From assembly GCA_023390335.1 (NCBI GenBank), contig JAEWCZ010000063.1, positions 1 through 8,455 of the forward strand: a stretch of 8,455 bases of DNA, in the 5' to 3' direction. The notes below the pieces were generated by a model that saw only the letters and a program-made list of their open reading frames with translations, made no database searches and was not told where the DNA came from. The translations under genes were made by a program, and so were the position numbers. Position 1 is the first letter of the stretch, and the number at the start of each line of letters is the position of its first letter. Origin of the DNA: Bacillota bacterium (lineage in GTDB: Bacteria > Bacillota > Clostridia > Acetivibrionales > DSM-1351). Below, piece after piece: positions 6,286 through 8,455 of this stretch.

Positions 6286-6312
6286 AACTTACAAATGCAT
6301 TGCATTTATGCA
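6274..6312. repeat. Cluster of five ATGCA/TGCAT half-sites forming two dyads
   Basis: TTGCATATGCAA (6274-6285) is a perfect 12-base palindrome. AAATGCA-T-TGCATTT (6293-6307) is a perfect 7-base dyad around one base, and a further ATGCA follows at 6308-6312. The two dyad centres are 20.5 bases apart, close to two helical turns, putting them on one DNA face. The second dyad overlaps the NRPS stop codon. This looks like an operator pair; the regulator is unknown. Confidence 0.4.
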
Positions 6313-8455
6313 GTGACACTGATTATATCGCTAAGTATTTCACTAAGTATTTCAGCATTGCGTTTTACGTTTTCATGGTTTGTTAACATTTCCAAGTGTG
6401 AACCTTCCCCTTGATATTCTCGCATAACCCCCGTTATTGACTTGTCCCATGAAAATTCCTCATATTCAACACTTTCCCCAGATTTTATCAAATGTATATC
6501 GGCATTAACTTTACCATCATTATCTACCCTTTCAATATAAGCGGCGTAACTATTTGATTTCGTTACCATTTTTTCTATAATATAATCTATATCCGCTTCC
6601 CCTTCTTTATAATTTTCATAACCATTCAAATAAGTAACAACCATTTTTTTAATTTTTTCTCTTACATTATTATCATTCTCCTCCTCAACTAACTGTTCAA
6701 TTTCTAACAAATTTTTTCGGCGGTATGAATCTATCATTATTATGTGTCCTACATTATACCCTTTCGTTTCCATTTCCTTTGCTACTTCAAAAGCAAGATT
6801 TCCTCCTGCTGAATATCCAAGTAACAAATACGGTCCTTCTTTTTGTATTTCCGTTAAAGTTTTTATGTATTTTTCTATTCTGTCCGTTTCTTCAATAAAA
6901 TCAAATGCATATATTGAAGCGCTCTCAATCAGCTTTGCCATGTGAGAAAATGCTCCCGCATATCCGGCAACCGGTGGAAAAGCGAAAATATTTATAGTAT
7001 TTTTATTGTTCAACAATGCAACATCACTTTCAGTAAATAGCGGCTGAGTATATTTTTGATAGTTTGATATATATTCTGCAAGTGCCTTTATAGTTTTCAT
7101 CCTGAATATTTGAGTCAATGGCACATCTACATTAAGCTTGCTATATATTCTAGACGCCAGCATTGTGGCCTTTAACGAATGTCCTCCCAATTCAAAGAAA
7201 TTATCATTTATTCCAATTCTATTGATACCCAGTACTTCTCGCCATATCTCAACAAGTAGCTCTTCGGTGTCATATTGCGGGGCAACATACCCTATTCCTG
7301 TATTGATATTGCCTCCAGGTTCAGGAAGGGATTTTCTATCAATCTTTCCATTTGGAGTCAACGGAAGCTTCTCAAGCTGTACAAAATATGACGGTATCAT
7401 ATAATCCGGAAGATTGGCTGACAGGTGATCCCTCAGTTCACCAACCGACAAGCTCTCTGGCGAAACAATATATACACACAGGTATTTGCTTCCTTCCCCA
7501 TCATCCCTTGCCACTACCACCGCTTCTTCTATGGCATCATGCTTCAACAATTCTGCTTCTATCTCTCCCAACTCTATCCTGAATCCCCTTACCTTTACCT
7601 GGTTGTCCATCCTGCCCAGATATTCTATATTACCGTCAGCAAGCCACCTAGCCAGATCTCCTGTCCTATACATTCTTTCTCCAAATGCAAATGGGTTTGG
7701 TACAAACTTTTCGTTAGTCAGTTCAGGTCGGTATAAATAGCTTCTCGCAAGCCCAGCGCCTGAAATACATAGTTCTCCAGGTATGCCTATTGGCAATGGC
7801 TTATTCCTTGAGTCCAAAATATATATTTTAGTATTGGATATGGGGGTTCCAATTGTTATAAAATCATTTTTTTGAATTTCAGATAATGTTGACCACACAG
7901 TAGTTTCTGTAGGCCCGTACATGTTATATATTTTGACATGTGGCTGTAGAGTTAATCCGGCCAATAGACCCTTTGTAAAGCTTTCACCACCAATCATTAT
8001 TTCCTTCAAGCTTTCATAGACAGATAAATTCAGTCCGTTGTTAATTAGTAATTGTAACCTTGAAGGTGTAGTCTGCAGCATACTAATATTATGTTTTAAA
8101 ATTATTTCATTTAACTTACCGCAGTCACGCTGCTGATTTTCATCTGTAATTACTATCTTTAATCCTCTGCTAAGAGGTAATAAAGTTTCGAGTACAAATA
8201 TGTCAAATGAGACAGATGTCAGGCATAGAATAGTTTTATGCTCTGAAAATTCAATCTTTTCAGATATTCCGTGAATAAAATTGCCTACACACTTGTGAGT
8301 AATCATAACCCCCTTAGGCTTTCCACTGGAACCGGACGTATAAATCACATATGCCAGGTCATCTGATGTGCTTATAGAATTCACGTTTGAACCATCTGAA
8401 CAATATGCTTTTCCTTCGTCCAAACAAATGACTTCCTGCCCTGATAAGTGTTTGT
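6306..8455 (-). CDS. Nonribosomal peptide synthetase, C-terminal A-PCP-TE (partial; 5' part outside the window)
   Basis: The frame is open to the right edge; 715 codons are visible, numbered from 8453. The adenylation domain shows A3 YVIYTSGSSGKPKGV (35-49), A4 SFDIFVLE, A5 YNMYGPTETT (about 176-185), A7 YRTGDLARW, A8 KVRGFRIELGEIE and A10 TPNGKIDR with catalytic Lys370. Aligned to GrsA, the specificity residues are D84, I85, L88, Q127, M153, G155, M178, V186, W187 and K370. DILQMGMVWK is very close to the known glycine code DILQLGLIWK. The carrier domain follows with DNFFELGGHSLK, phosphopantetheine Ser426. A type I thioesterase ends the protein: GYSAGG with Ser548, Asp575 in IIMIDSY and His686 in GEGSHLEML. 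So this is the terminal module that loads an amino acid, probably glycine, and releases the product by hydrolysis or cyclisation. Condensation and earlier domains lie upstream, outside the window. Confidence 0.95.
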   Translation of the reverse strand, partial: KHLSGQEVICLDEGKAYCSDGSNVNSISTSDDLAYVIYTSGSSGKPKGVMITHKCVGNFIHGISEKIEFSEHKTILCLTSVSFDIFVLETLLPLSRGLKIVITDENQQRDCGKLNEIILKHNISMLQTTPSRLQLLINNGLNLSVYESLKEIMIGGESFTKGLLAGLTLQPHVKIYNMYGPTETTVWSTLSEIQKNDFITIGTPISNTKIYILDSRNKPLPIGIPGELCISGAGLARSYLYRPELTNEKFVPNPFAFGERMYRTGDLARWLADGNIEYLGRMDNQVKVRGFRIELGEIEAELLKHDAIEEAVVVARDDGEGSKYLCVYIVSPESLSVGELRDHLSANLPDYMIPSYFVQLEKLPLTPNGKIDRKSLPEPGGNINTGIGYVAPQYDTEELLVEIWREVLGINRIGINDNFFELGGHSLKATMLASRIYSKLNVDVPLTQIFRMKTIKALAEYISNYQKYTQPLFTESDVALLNNKNTINIFAFPPVAGYAGAFSHMAKLIESASIYAFDFIEETDRIEKYIKTLTEIQKEGPYLLLGYSAGGNLAFEVAKEMETKGYNVGHIIMIDSYRRKNLLEIEQLVEEENDNNVREKIKKMVVTYLNGYENYKEGEADIDYIIEKMVTKSNSYAAYIERVDNDGKVNADIHLIKSGESVEYEEFSWDKSITGVMREYQGEGSHLEMLTNHENVKRNAEILSEILSDIISVTA

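Noticed and set aside
6274..6312. Repeat cluster as a CRISPR or terminator
   Set aside because: Units are only five bases with no spacers, and no T-run follows; an operator-type arrangement fits better.
7138..7740. Overlapping plus-strand open frames of 76-103 codons
   Set aside because: They are antisense to the NRPS A and PCP domains, whose motifs are intact on the minus strand; the plus-strand peptides show no family features.

Overview
The DNA is strongly AT-rich, with AT-rich codon choice, strong GGAGG-type ribosome binding sites and Clostridium-like protein families. It most likely comes from an anaerobic low-GC Bacillota (Clostridia), possibly a Ruminiclostridium/Clostridium relative. 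All recognisable genes lie on the minus strand, so transcription runs from high to low coordinates.

Region 8455-4255 is the 3' end of a natural-product operon. It begins with the tail of a nonribosomal peptide synthetase (A-PCP-TE; its upstream part lies outside the window) whose specificity residues read as a glycine-type code. Next come a 3-dehydroquinate synthase II / GriH-type enzyme and a DhnA/AroA'-type (ADH synthase / GriI-type) aldolase. In secondary metabolism this enzyme pair makes 3-amino-4-hydroxybenzoate (3,4-AHBA) from aspartate semialdehyde and dihydroxyacetone phosphate. The best reading is that the pair supplies an aminohydroxybenzoate unit to the peptide synthetase. A possible internal promoter with two ATGCA dyads lies between the NRPS and the pair.

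Region 4278-1949 is a gene graveyard. A group II intron is inserted into the last codons of the aldolase gene: its 5' end GTGTG starts at 4278, and its EBS1 pairs perfectly with the six bases upstream. Only about 0.93 kb of it remains (ribozyme 5' part and the start of the reverse transcriptase gene), so it cannot splice, and the aldolase now ends with seven intron-encoded residues. Directly downstream are a shattered HipA-like kinase gene, a hairpin terminator and a broken 3' end of a nitrogenase component 1-like gene.

Region 1892-235 holds a perfect 14-bp-stem hairpin and a two-gene ECF sigma factor / membrane anti-sigma-like operon with overlapping genes. Region 104-1 holds a promoter, ribosome binding site and the first 16 codons of another minus-strand gene that leaves the window (probably DUF2935). 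I saw no tRNA, rRNA, CRISPR array or complete insertion sequence.
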